64,000 bases of DNA, from positions 17,479-81,478 of the forward strand of contig JAGPFC010000012.1 of assembly GCA_018056685.1 (NCBI GenBank), in the 5' to 3' direction. The stretch's first letter is position 1; each line of letters opens with the position of its first letter. Positions 41,802 through 50,339 of this stretch are shown here, in pieces. This stretch comes from Smithella sp. Its GTDB lineage: Bacteria > Desulfobacterota > Syntrophia > Syntrophales > Smithellaceae. Under the pieces are notes generated by a model. That model worked only from the letters and a program-made list of their open reading frames with translations. It made no database searches and was not told the DNA's origin. A program made the translations under genes and the position numbers.

Positions 41802-42483
41802 CAAACTGAATTTAAAACCCGGTGATGTTGTACTGGATGCCGGTTGCGGCCTGGGCCGACATCTGCGCCATCTGGCCAGGATTCCGGACTTGAAAATTTA
41901 CGGTATTGATAAAAACACCTGGGCTTTGCGAGAAACATCAAAATCATTGGAGACGCAGCCTGACGCGCTGACCAAAGATTATCTTGTGTCCATTGCCGAT
42001 ATCAACAAATTACCCTTTGCGGATGCTTCGTTTGACTGCGTTATCTGTTCGGAAGTTCTGGAACATATTCCCGATCATCAAAACGCCATTCGGGAGCTCG
42101 ACAGAATATTAAAACCGAACGGAACACTTGCGGTCAGTGTTCCGCGGTATTTTGCGGAACGAATCTGCTGGTTGATTTCTCACGCCTATCATAATGAGGA
42201 AGGCGGTCATATCCGCATCTACAGGAAAAAACAGCTTTATCAGATGCTGACCGGGCAGGGATTCCGGTGCTGGAAAATTAATTACAAACACGCGCTTCAC
42301 GCCCCTTACTGGTGGTTGAAGTGTCTGGTGGGTTTGAAAAATGAAGAACATCCGCTGGTCAGAGCGTACCGGAAATTTCTGGAATGGGACATCATGAAAA
42401 AACCGCGGTCGGTCAGAATGCTGGAAGAAATGCTCAATCCATTCATGGGCAAGAGCATCGTTTATTATCTTAAAAAAGGTTGA
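41782..42483 (+). CDS. Class I SAM-dependent methyltransferase
   Basis: The product has 233 residues from ATG 41782 (AGAGG upstream; a longer frame from 41716 overlaps the previous gene). The SAM site is VLDAGCGLGRHLRHLA (motif I) with YGIDKNTW, LVSIADINKLPFADASFDCVICSEVLEHIPD (motif II-III) and a final LNPFMGKSIVYYL. It matches Methyltransf_11-type enzymes acting on small molecules or lipid-linked acceptors. It sits between a glycosyltransferase and an (alpha/alpha)6-barrel gene. Target unknown. Confidence 0.88.
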   Translation: MITVEINKLNLKPGDVVLDAGCGLGRHLRHLARIPDLKIYGIDKNTWALRETSKSLETQPDALTKDYLVSIADINKLPFADASFDCVICSEVLEHIPDHQNAIRELDRILKPNGTLAVSVPRYFAERICWLISHAYHNEEGGHIRIYRKKQLYQMLTGQGFRCWKINYKHALHAPYWWLKCLVGLKNEEHPLVRAYRKFLEWDIMKKPRSVRMLEEMLNPFMGKSIVYYLKKG

Positions 42484-42488
42484 TCGGA

Positions 42489-43523
42489 ATGGAATGCAAA
42501 CTTTCCATCATGGAAGAATTGGCGCCGATTTCGCTGGATAAGATTGCCTCGTTCATCCTGTCCCTTCAGAAGGAAAACGGCGAGATTCCCTGGTCGGCCG
42601 GCGGCAAAACGGATCCGTGGGATCATGTTGAAAGCGCGATGGGGCTGAGCATTGGCGGTTGTATTGCCGAAGCACGGAGAGCTTATGACTGGCTGGCGGA
42701 GACTCAACTTCCGGACGGAAGCTGGTGGTCGGAAATTCAGGACGGCAAAATTATCAATTCCAGCAAAGAGTCTAATTTTTCTGCCTATGTGGCCGTGGGT
42801 GTTTTTCATCATTATCTGATCACACGTGACATAAAGTTTTTAAAAACCATGTGGCCTACCATATCCCGGGGAGTTCAGTTTGCCGTTAATTTACAGGCAC
42901 CGGACGGCGAGATTTACTGGGCCAGAAACAAGCATGGCGCCATTGATAAAATGGCATTGCTCACCGGTTCCAGTTCCATCTATATGAGCCTCAAATGCGC
43001 GCTGGCCATAGCCGGTATTCTGGGCAAAAAACGTCCGAAATGGCACAAAGCCAAGGACGCGCTGGGCGCGGCGATTGCCAACAGGCCGGACCTGTTCAAT
43101 ATGATTAAATCGCGTTATTCGATGGACTGGTATTATCCGGTCTTATGCGGGGCAGTTTCCGGAGCGGAGGCTAAAAAGAGAATCGCCCACTCGTGGGAAA
43201 AATTTGTTGTTCCCGATTGGGGGGTGCGCTGCGTCAGCGACCGGCCCTGGGTGACGATGGCGGAAACGGCGGAATTTATTTTAACGCTGGCAGCGATTGA
43301 TGATGTTCCCCGCGCAAAGGCCATCTTCAGCTGGCTCAACGATAAAAGGTTTTCCGACGGATCTTTCTGGATGGGTGTGACGTTTCCGGATGGCGTGATC
43401 TGGCCCGAGGAAAAAACGGGCTGGACGGCGGCGGCGGTCATGATGGCCTTTGATGCTTTGAATGAGATAACACCGGCGGCCAAGCTGTTTCATCATAAAT
43501 TCTGGGCGTCGTTGCTTGAATGA
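42489..43523 (+). CDS. (alpha/alpha)6-barrel protein, terpenoid-cyclase/glycoside-hydrolase-like
   Basis: A protein of about 344 residues from ATG 42489; TTG 42480 is in frame. It has repeated helix hairpins with aromatic-rich blocks: FILSLQKENGEIPWSAGG, AYDWLAETQLPDGSW, FAVNLQAPDGEIYWARN, and ILTLAAIDDVPRAKAIFSWL followed by DGSFWMG. The repeated Q-x-x-D/N-G-x-W pattern recalls the QW repeats of prenyltransferase/squalene-cyclase folds or glucoamylase-like barrels. No catalytic DCTAE or signal peptide is seen, so it is not clearly a cyclase. It is coupled to the methyltransferase gene. The substrate is unknown and the class uncertain. Confidence 0.62.
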   Translation: MECKLSIMEELAPISLDKIASFILSLQKENGEIPWSAGGKTDPWDHVESAMGLSIGGCIAEARRAYDWLAETQLPDGSWWSEIQDGKIINSSKESNFSAYVAVGVFHHYLITRDIKFLKTMWPTISRGVQFAVNLQAPDGEIYWARNKHGAIDKMALLTGSSSIYMSLKCALAIAGILGKKRPKWHKAKDALGAAIANRPDLFNMIKSRYSMDWYYPVLCGAVSGAEAKKRIAHSWEKFVVPDWGVRCVSDRPWVTMAETAEFILTLAAIDDVPRAKAIFSWLNDKRFSDGSFWMGVTFPDGVIWPEEKTGWTAAAVMMAFDALNEITPAAKLFHHKFWASLLE

Positions 43524-43616
43524 AAATCTTTTTGTAAACAGTCTGTTTTTTATTCACCATCAAATTATTTGACGGAAAATTATCTGTTCCATCATCCGGT
43601 TTATTAAGGGAAGCAT

Positions 43617-44339
43617 TTGAGAAAAGATCATCGTCCATATTATGTGAAGAACTGGTATAACAAATATCAGAAATGGTACGCGCGTCATTTTCTTGCTCCT
43701 CAATGTGAGTATTTCGGCCGGGGACTGGTTTTTATGAAGCCGTGGCACGTGGAGATTTTTGGTGGCCCGGTTTCGCTGGGTGATTATACAACGGTGATTG
43801 CGACGGCGGACAGAAATGTCCGGTTTACCGTCTGGCCGGTCTGGATGGGGCAGGGCAAAATTGAAATAGGAAAATATTGTCTGATTTGTCCGGGCACGCG
43901 GATCATGTCGGCGACGTCGGTCACCATGGGGGATGGTTGCATGACGGCCCAGAGTGTCAGCATCGGCGATGCCGACTGGCATGGTTTGTATGATCGCAGT
44001 ATGCCCGTGGGGAACACGCAGGCCGTGACCATCGGCAATAATGTCTGGATTGGCGACAGCGCCATTGTCAGCAAGGGCGTGACGATCGGAGATAATGCCG
44101 TTATCGGCGCCGGATCGATTGTCGTGAAAGACATTCCCGCCAATGCGATTGCCGCCGGCAATCCCGCCACGGTGATCAAATATCTGGATCCGTCAAAACC
44201 GATGAGAACCAGAAAAGACTGGCTTTCCAATCCCGCTCAACTGGCTAAAGATTTTGAATTGATTGATCGCGCGTTAATGAAAGGCAACACCATCGCCGGC
44301 TGGCTCCGGTCAATGCTGTTGCCGCGTCAGGGAGATTAA
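43617..44339 (+). CDS. Left-handed beta-helix acyltransferase
   Basis: The product has 240 residues. A C-terminal half (about 70-200) shows hexapeptide repeats typical of left-handed beta-helix transferases, for example [59 protein letters not shown] and [14 protein letters not shown]. The catalytic His is probably DADWHGLY. These enzymes acetylate sugars or amino sugars with acetyl-CoA. The start is TTG 43617 with AAGGGAAG upstream. It is in the same direction as the glycosyltransferase cluster, about 90 bases after the barrel gene, consistent with glycan decoration. Confidence 0.85.
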   Translation: MRKDHRPYYVKNWYNKYQKWYARHFLAPQCEYFGRGLVFMKPWHVEIFGGPVSLGDYTTVIATADRNVRFTVWPVWMGQGKIEIGKYCLICPGTRIMSATSVTMGDGCMTAQSVSIGDADWHGLYDRSMPVGNTQAVTIGNNVWIGDSAIVSKGVTIGDNAVIGAGSIVVKDIPANAIAAGNPATVIKYLDPSKPMRTRKDWLSNPAQLAKDFELIDRALMKGNTIAGWLRSMLLPRQGD

Positions 44340-44341
44340 AA

Positions 44342-45919
44342 ATGCGTATTGCTGTTATCGCTCCACCTTATCCACTCGAAGAAATGCCATCGCCGCCGCT
44401 GGGGGTAACGTATGTTGCGGCAGCCTTTGCCGCCGCCGGAGCGGATGTGAAGATATTCGACTACATTGTTTCCGCGTACTCGAAAGAGAAACTGGAAAAA
44501 GAACTGGCTGCTTTTCAGCCCGATGCTGTCGGCGCAACGTCCGTGACGATGAATTTTTACGGCGCACAGCAGATTCTTCGCGATGTTAAAAATTACAATC
44601 CGGACATCATCACCATGATGGGCGGTCCGCATGTGTCTTTTACGGCGGCGGACACACTGAGAAAATATTCGGAGATCGATCTCATTGTCATCGGAGAAGG
44701 GGAGGATACCATTGCCGATCTGACGCCCCTCATGAAACAGCCGGACAAATGGCGTGACATTCGTGGCATCGCTTTTCGCAGAGACGGTGAAATTATCATT
44801 ACCGGCAAAAGGGATTTCATTACCGATATCGATCGAATTCCATTACCAGCGCGCCATTTGCTGCCGATTTCCCGCTACCGCGCGCTGGGCTTTCCTGTGA
44901 GTCTCATCACCGGCCGGGGCTGTCCCTATTCGTGTATTTTTTGTCTGGGACGCAAAATGGTCGGTTCCAAAGTGCGCAAGAGAAATCCCAGGCTTGTCGT
45001 GGACGAAATAGAGCAAATTCTCAACTACGGCTTTGACCGCATTAACATTGCCGACGATCTGTTCACTACCGATAAAGAGCGTGTAAAAGAAATCTGCACG
45101 GGCATCAAAGAACGTTCTTTAAAGTTTCCGTGGAGCGCTTTCGCCCGCGTGGACACGGTCAGCCGGGAGGTCTTTGAGCTGATGGCTGACGCCGGCTGCG
45201 ACAGTGTCAGCTTCGGCGTGGAAACCGGCAATGCCGAGATGCTCAAGAGAATCAAAAAAGGGATTAAGCTGGAACAGGTGCATGCCGCGGTTAAAATGTG
45301 CCAGGAGGCGGGTTTGATTGCGCACGCCTCTTTTATTATCGGTCTGCCGGGAGAAACAATGGAGACGTTACGGGAAACCGATCAATTCGCGAAAAGCATG
45401 AAGGCGCTTTACGGGTATCATTTTCTGGCGCCTTTCCCCGGAACAACCGTCCGGGAAAAGATTCAGGATTATGATCTGGAAATTTTAACCGACAACTGGA
45501 ATCTTTACGACGCCAATGACGCCATCGTGAAAACGTCTTCTTTACTTCCGCAGGAAATGAAAGCATTCGGCGCAGATTACGATAAAGAAATGGAAGCTGA
45601 CTGGGATAAGATCCTGCAAAGATATCATCAGGGCATCGGTTCTGTTGATGATATCATGCAGGTTGAGGGGAACTGGCGGATGAAGCTGACCTATCAACTT
45701 TTAAAAAACGACATCATCGAAAAGAACGGTTTGATTGAAGCGGATGTCTTTAAAGGTTCTCGGGAAAACGCCCTGGAAGAACTTTGCAGCAGGGTCATCA
45801 CTTGCACAAGCGCCGATGCCGGTGTGGTGAAACATACCATTCTTGATTTTGCGGGACGTGGTTACTTGAAAGCCGATATTTCCGATAAGGGCTGCCAGTG
45901 GTCCTGGTCATTTCCTTAA
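44342..45919 (+). CDS. Cobalamin-binding-domain radical SAM enzyme
   Basis: The product has 525 residues. An N-terminal B12-binding domain (about 1-140, with PPLGVTYVAAAFAAAGADVKIFD and MMGGPHVSF) precedes a radical SAM core with TGRGCPYSCIFC near residue 192, NIADDLFTTDKERV, SVSFGVETGN and FIIGLPGET. A C-terminal region of unknown function follows. Homologues methylate or modify unactivated carbon in lipids (for example hopanoids), tetrapyrroles or natural products. The start (ATG 44342) has GGGAG upstream and follows the acetyltransferase by 2 bases. It is the last plus-strand gene of this cluster. Confidence 0.9.
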   Translation: MRIAVIAPPYPLEEMPSPPLGVTYVAAAFAAAGADVKIFDYIVSAYSKEKLEKELAAFQPDAVGATSVTMNFYGAQQILRDVKNYNPDIITMMGGPHVSFTAADTLRKYSEIDLIVIGEGEDTIADLTPLMKQPDKWRDIRGIAFRRDGEIIITGKRDFITDIDRIPLPARHLLPISRYRALGFPVSLITGRGCPYSCIFCLGRKMVGSKVRKRNPRLVVDEIEQILNYGFDRINIADDLFTTDKERVKEICTGIKERSLKFPWSAFARVDTVSREVFELMADAGCDSVSFGVETGNAEMLKRIKKGIKLEQVHAAVKMCQEAGLIAHASFIIGLPGETMETLRETDQFAKSMKALYGYHFLAPFPGTTVREKIQDYDLEILTDNWNLYDANDAIVKTSSLLPQEMKAFGADYDKEMEADWDKILQRYHQGIGSVDDIMQVEGNWRMKLTYQLLKNDIIEKNGLIEADVFKGSRENALEELCSRVITCTSADAGVVKHTILDFAGRGYLKADISDKGCQWSWSFP

Positions 45920-45920
45920 G

Positions 45921-46538
45921 CTACTTCCTGCGTATCAAAATGCCCAGTGATTCACACATCGGTTTTTCTTCATAGTGTCCGGAAGCCACGGCTTTTTGAT
46001 AAACCAGATAAGGCGCCTGTCCGCCTTTGGCCGGATCGGGAAAGATATCGTGAAATAAAAGATAACCGCCTTTGATAAGTTTCTCAGCCCAGATATCGTA
46101 ATCTTTTAAAACGGCTTCGTAGGCGTGGCTGCCGTCAATAAAAATAAGGCTGAGCGGCGTTGCCCATACCCTGCCGATCGTCGCCGAACTGCCGATCAGG
46201 GGGATCACCGTATCGTCCAGATCAAAATCAAAAAGTGTTTTTCGGAAATGCCGGAGCGTGTCGATCCGGCCGGTTTCTTTATCCAGCAGATCGGGATCAA
46301 AATATTCTTCACCCGGTTGTTGTTCCTCGGATCCGCGATGATGATCGATCGAAAAAAGAACCGTGGAATTTTCCCTGCAGGCCGTGCCCAGATAAACAGA
46401 TGATTTGCCGCAGTAGCTGCCGATTTCCAGACAGGGACCGTTTTTGCCGGCGATCAGCGCCAGTTCATAGAGACAATTTGCCTCACGTTCGTCCAGGAAG
46501 CCCTTGACTTTATCTATTTTTTCTTTGTTTATTTTCAT
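45921..46538 (-). CDS. Class I SAM-dependent methyltransferase (CmcI/Methyltransf_24-like)
   Basis: The product has 205 residues from ATG 46538 (frame open from 46616, but a strong hairpin at 46579-46610 lies between and argues against the longer form). The SAM motifs are ALIAGKNGPCLEIGSYCGKSSVYLG, LFSIDHHRG, PLSLIFIDGSHAYEAVLKDYDIW and GGYLLFHDI. It resembles O-methyltransferases of small molecules or glycans. It is convergent with the radical SAM gene (2 bases apart) and so is in a different transcript, although it may belong to the same biosynthetic cluster. Confidence 0.82.
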   Translation of the reverse strand: MKINKEKIDKVKGFLDEREANCLYELALIAGKNGPCLEIGSYCGKSSVYLGTACRENSTVLFSIDHHRGSEEQQPGEEYFDPDLLDKETGRIDTLRHFRKTLFDFDLDDTVIPLIGSSATIGRVWATPLSLIFIDGSHAYEAVLKDYDIWAEKLIKGGYLLFHDIFPDPAKGGQAPYLVYQKAVASGHYEEKPMCESLGILIRRK

Positions 46539-46578
46539 TTCTGATACCGTTGCATGGTGATTTACGTTCTTTAATGAA

Positions 46579-46610
46579 AATGGCAATTGTCTTTTCAAAC
46601 AATTGCCATT
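46579..46610 (-). terminator. Terminator hairpin of the TPR gene
   Basis: A perfect 12-bp stem AATGGCAATTGT (46579-46590) with ACAATTGCCATT (46599-46610) and an 8-base loop. On the minus strand it is followed by TTCATT and lies just after the TPR gene stop (46655) and before the methyltransferase start. Confidence 0.75.
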
Positions 46611-46654
46611 CGTCATATTTGTCCATCAATATTTTTATGTATCGATTTTTGTAA

Positions 46655-48076
46655 TTACATCAATTCTTTAAATATCTTCCAATCGTTGCCTACTTTTTTC
46701 AGCTCCAGAGTTTTCTTCCCTTCATCTTTGAAAATAGATGAGCTATAGGACTGAATAAATATTGCTTTGGCATTCATATCATCAATCACCGTTATTTTTA
46801 AATTACTGATGATGATATTTATATTCTTACTGTTTTTCTGTACACTGGTTTTGTATGATACCCACTCATCCCGGTTCATGTTTTTTGAAGTGAATTTGTC
46901 ATGATAACAGGTGCGATAAGTTTCCATGTCACCCGTTTGCCAGCTTTTCCACCATGTGTTTAATAAAATCCGTATACCTTTTTTATTGTCTTTTAACTGT
47001 ATCTGTTTTTCGTCGACTTTAGCCACAGGTGTGGTGGTAGTCACCGGTGCGGTTTCTGTTACAACCCGTTCAACAGGGGTGGCAGGCGCGACCGGCGCTG
47101 CTGTTAAAGCCGGTTCAGCTATGGCCGCGGCGACCGGTGCGGAAACGGCCGTCGCAGCAACAGCGATGTTTAATTTGTCTTCAAATGTTTTTACAATTTC
47201 ATCCCTGATATTTCCTTTATCGGAATCTCTTTTTGCCGGAAAATATTTAATGAAACTTTCGTAACTTTCCTTACTGGGATTTTGACTGATAGCCGTTTTA
47301 TAATCTGCAAGAGATTTATCATATTCATCCATGCCGTAATAGGCCAGCCCTCTGTTGTAAATGGACGCATTGTCATTAGGATCTCTCTCGATGGCGCTGT
47401 TATAATCAGTGATGGCCTGCTGCAGGTTGCCCTGGTTCTGATAAATATTGCCTCTGTTCGCGTAGAATCCGGCAAATTTAGGATTCAGTTCGATGGCTTT
47501 ATCGTAATCGGCAATGGCCGACTGAACATTTCCCTGGGCCTGGTAGACATTTCCTCTGTTGGAATAAACGCCGGCAAAGTTGGGATTTATTTCGATGGCT
47601 TTGTTGTAATCATCCAATGCCTTTCGCAAGTTCCCCTGAGCCTGATATACGTTTCCCCTGTTGCAGTAGGCTGCCGCATATTGAGGATTGGCGTCGATCG
47701 CTTTTGTATAACTGGCAATGGATTCTTCAAGTTTGCCCTGTTTCTCATAGGCGTTGCCCATATTGTAGTACGCTTCAGTGTATTGGGGATTTATTTCGAC
47801 CGCTTTTTTATAGTCCGCAATGGCTTCTGCGAGTTTTCCCTGCTTGCTGTAGGCGTTGGCACGATTGTAATAAGCTTTAACGTGCTTGGAATAAACGCCG
47901 ATAGCTTTAGTATAGTCAGCGATAGCCTGATCAAGATTCCCTTCCTGTCGGTATTGATTACCCCGGTTGTAATAGTCTTCTGCTGTCCCTGCAGGTATGT
48001 CGGGCACCGTTTCAGCAAAAACCGTTGAGGCCAAAAATAAAAATATCAGCGATAAGGTGATTAATAATTTTTTCAT
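46655..48076 (-). CDS. Exported tetratricopeptide-repeat protein with Cds6-like C-terminal domain
   Basis: The product has 473 residues. Signal peptide (about 3-21, ending VFA) precedes seven or eight TPR units (about 35-275) of type AYYNRGNVYQAQGN-x-x-ALDDYNKAIEINPN. A Pro/Ala/Val-rich linker follows (about 300-345), then a C-terminal domain (about 370-473) with WWKSWQTGDMETYRTCYHDKF and KTLELKKVGNDWKIF. That last domain is shared with the L,D-transpeptidase gene at 52336 and belongs to an NTF2-like group. TPR arrays bind proteins in the periplasm. It has a weak minus-strand promoter at 48133-48161. Confidence 0.85.
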   Translation of the reverse strand: MKKLLITLSLIFLFLASTVFAETVPDIPAGTAEDYYNRGNQYRQEGNLDQAIADYTKAIGVYSKHVKAYYNRANAYSKQGKLAEAIADYKKAVEINPQYTEAYYNMGNAYEKQGKLEESIASYTKAIDANPQYAAAYCNRGNVYQAQGNLRKALDDYNKAIEINPNFAGVYSNRGNVYQAQGNVQSAIADYDKAIELNPKFAGFYANRGNIYQNQGNLQQAITDYNSAIERDPNDNASIYNRGLAYYGMDEYDKSLADYKTAISQNPSKESYESFIKYFPAKRDSDKGNIRDEIVKTFEDKLNIAVAATAVSAPVAAAIAEPALTAAPVAPATPVERVVTETAPVTTTTPVAKVDEKQIQLKDNKKGIRILLNTWWKSWQTGDMETYRTCYHDKFTSKNMNRDEWVSYKTSVQKNSKNINIIISNLKITVIDDMNAKAIFIQSYSSSIFKDEGKKTLELKKVGNDWKIFKELM

Positions 48077-48317
48077 GATTATTGCCTTCCTTTATAGTGG
48101 AATTTATTTTTTTAAATATGGAAAGTGTCGAAAATAAAACAAATATTACAGATATTGTCAAGATAATTATTGGCCGGGCATTTTATGATCAGCCGACTTA
48201 TCTGTCATGATTATTTTTTATTGTTTTAAGGGGTTGAAATTAAATTCAAACTTTATTTGAACGGTCTTCCCGATCGTTGCGAAAGTTGTTTTTTCTGTAA
48301 AAATATCTCAACAATTC

Positions 48318-48331
48318 TTACCAGCGGGTAA
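48318..48331. promoter_or_regulatory. Operator-like inverted repeat 1
   Basis: TTACC-AGCG-GGTAA, a 14-base palindrome. Half-sites are identical to those of the repeat at 48404-48417, about 86 bases away, suggesting a dimeric repressor with two sites and possible looping. Confidence 0.65.
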
Positions 48332-48381
48332 ATGAATCAAAATAATGATATAAGAATATCGATTAAAATTGAATAAATATA

Positions 48382-48419
48382 TTGACATTCCTTTCGATTT
48401 TATTTACCAATAGGTAAAT
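48382..48419 (+). promoter_or_regulatory. Promoter with operator 2 for the alcohol dehydrogenase/AOR operon
   Basis: TTGACA (48382-48387) is followed after 17 bases by TACCAA (48405-48410) as a poor -10. The -10 region lies inside the palindrome ATTTACC-AATA-GGTAAAT (48402-48419), so occupancy would block transcription. The unit reads into the gene at 48522. Confidence 0.6.
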
Positions 48420-48521
48420 TTTATATGAATTGTTCTGCATGAGTAACCGCATTCCAGCGTTGTGGCGCCGGTTTGCGGGATAATGATTAACCAATGAACA
48501 ACAAACCGGGAAGAGGTGCAT

Positions 48522-49055
48522 ATGATTGCAACAAAAAAATACGAGGAAATTGTTCCCAAGAAGAAATGGTTTGAAACACTTGTCACGCGGGTGTTTTTTT
48601 TCTTTATTGGAATGGGAATGCAAACCGCTTATCGCATTGATCCGGATGTGAAGAAGGAGGTCGATAGCTGGCCGGAGACCTTTTCCTTCCGCATGGCGGT
48701 TATTGGCGGTCCGAGCATGCTCATGCTGAAAAAAGAGGGGTCGTTTCAATATCTGGGCGAAAAGGAAGTTTTTTACGCTGACGTTGAATTGGTTTGGAAG
48801 AATATTACCTTTGCCTATCTGGTAATGACAGGCCGCATCAGCGTTCCCAATGCCGTTTATCATAACCGACAATTTGTCAGGGGGAGTCTTATTTATACGA
48901 TGTCTGTTATAAGGGTTCTAAATGTTGTTCAGACGCTATTGCTGCCGAATGTTATCGCCCGCTTTTACATCAAGGAAGTGCCTAAGCTGACGTTCAAAAA
49001 ACTAGTCAATCGCGTTATTACCTATGTGAACATAGGATACGGTGCCATCAAATAA
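48522..49055 (+). CDS. Hypothetical protein of the alcohol dehydrogenase/AOR operon
   Basis: The product has 177 residues from ATG 48522 (AAGAGG upstream; GTG 48516 is also in frame). It is rich in hydrophobic and basic residues: KKWFETLVTRVFFFFIGMGMQ, RMAVIGGPSMLMLKKEGSF, NITFAYLVMTGRISVPNAVYHNRQF and VLNVVQTLLLPNVIARFYI. It might be an SCP2-like lipid-binding or membrane-associated domain, but this is only a guess from pattern. It is the first gene of the operon with alcohol dehydrogenase (27-base gap) and AOR, so an auxiliary role in aldehyde or alcohol metabolism is probable by context. Confidence 0.6.
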   Translation: MIATKKYEEIVPKKKWFETLVTRVFFFFIGMGMQTAYRIDPDVKKEVDSWPETFSFRMAVIGGPSMLMLKKEGSFQYLGEKEVFYADVELVWKNITFAYLVMTGRISVPNAVYHNRQFVRGSLIYTMSVIRVLNVVQTLLLPNVIARFYIKEVPKLTFKKLVNRVITYVNIGYGAIK

Positions 49056-49082
49056 AGTCGGAATATACGGGAGGGGAATGCC

Positions 49083-50303
49083 ATGTTTTTTAATAAAAAT
49101 GTTGTGATACCTGAATATTATGAATTCTTTAATTCGGTCAAGGTGATATCCGGATACAAAGCCTTGGAAACGATACCTTTTGAACTCAGCCGTCTGGGCG
49201 CCAAAAGGCCCATTATCATTACCGACAAAGGCGTGGCTCAAGCCGGACTCATTAAACATGTCGTTGATAGTTTCGGTGGGACCGACACGGTCATCGGCGC
49301 GGTCTTTGATGAAACTCCACAGGATTCGTCCAACGTCGTCGTCAATCAGATTGCTGAGATTTACAGAGCTCAAAAATGCGATTCCATCATTGCCGTCGGC
49401 GGTGGGTCGGCCATCGACACAGCCAAGGGTGTTAATATTGTCATCACTGAAGACAGCGATGATCTGCTTAAATTCATGGGAAATTACCGTCTGAATAAGC
49501 CGATGAAGCCTTTTGTGGTCATTCCTACAACGGCGGGTACCGGTTCAGAAGTCACGATGGTGGCGGTGATCGCCAATCCGGAAAAGAATGTCAAAATGGT
49601 ATTCACCTCGGAACTGCTGTTGCCTAAATTTGCGGTATTGGATCCCCGCATGACCATGAGTATGCCGCCCAAGATTACGGCGGCCACGGGCATGGATGCT
49701 TTTACGCATGCAGTAGAAGCGTTTATCGGGACGCAGAAAAATCCGATCAGCGATGCGTTCGCGTCGGCAGCCATGGAACTCATCCGTAACAATATCATCA
49801 AAGCGGTAACCGATGGCGGGAATCAGGATGTCCGTCTGGCCATGGCCAATGCGGCTCTTTTGGCCGGTCTGGCCTTTTCCAATTCCATGGTGGGAATCGT
49901 TCATGCCGCGGCCCACGCGACGGGCGGTGTGTGTCATGTGCCGCATGGCATCGCGAATTCCATTCTGCTGCCCTATGGGTTGGAATTTTATATCGGCAAA
50001 TCAGGCAAATCGCCAAAAACCAAGGAATATATTGAAATGCTGTTAATGCACGTCGCCGGTCCGGAAATCTATGTGCAGACTCCGCCTGCCGAAAGGGCGG
50101 CAAAGTCTATTGCTACGATAAAAAATATTACCAGTGAACTCAAAAAACTGTGCGGCTTGCCTGTGCGCCTGTCTGAGGCGGGTGTTACGGAAGATAAACT
50201 GGAGAGTATTGCCAAGACAGCCCTCAATGACGGAGCGCTGTCCTTCAGTCCGGTGGAAGTGAGTTTCGAGGAAGCCTTGGGCGTTTTAAAAGCCGCTTAT
50301 TAA
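49083..50303 (+). CDS. Iron-containing alcohol dehydrogenase
   Basis: A group III Fe-dependent alcohol dehydrogenase of 406 residues. NAD(P) site: AVGGGSAIDTAKG with VIPTTAGTGSEVTM. Metal ligands are in the pattern DAFTHAVEAFIG, HAAAHATGG and PHGIANSILLPY. It interconverts primary alcohols and aldehydes with NAD(P)H. GGGAGGGGAATGCC precedes the ATG. Between an unknown protein and AOR in one operon, it would supply or consume the aldehyde used by AOR, as in syntrophic acid/alcohol conversion. Confidence 0.92.
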   Translation: MFFNKNVVIPEYYEFFNSVKVISGYKALETIPFELSRLGAKRPIIITDKGVAQAGLIKHVVDSFGGTDTVIGAVFDETPQDSSNVVVNQIAEIYRAQKCDSIIAVGGGSAIDTAKGVNIVITEDSDDLLKFMGNYRLNKPMKPFVVIPTTAGTGSEVTMVAVIANPEKNVKMVFTSELLLPKFAVLDPRMTMSMPPKITAATGMDAFTHAVEAFIGTQKNPISDAFASAAMELIRNNIIKAVTDGGNQDVRLAMANAALLAGLAFSNSMVGIVHAAAHATGGVCHVPHGIANSILLPYGLEFYIGKSGKSPKTKEYIEMLLMHVAGPEIYVQTPPAERAAKSIATIKNITSELKKLCGLPVRLSEAGVTEDKLESIAKTALNDGALSFSPVEVSFEEALGVLKAAY

Positions 50304-50339
50304 TTGAAAATATTCTCTTGATTTGGAAGGGGCAATATT

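Larger units (their letters stand above)
48077..48521. other. Divergent intergenic region with paired operators
   Basis: About 445 bases hold two inverted repeats with identical half-sites, TTACC-AGCG-GGTAA (48318-48331) and TTACC-AATA-GGTAA (48404-48417, extended ATTTACC-AATA-GGTAAAT). TTGACA (48382-48387) on the plus strand places the second repeat over the -10 region of the likely operon promoter. On the minus strand TTGACA-N17-TTTATT (48161-48133) may drive the TPR gene. Confidence 0.6.

Noticed and set aside
47282..48028. Plus-strand frame opposite the TPR gene
   Set aside because: It mirrors the TPR repeats and has no ribosome site; the minus-strand TPR array and signal peptide are clear.
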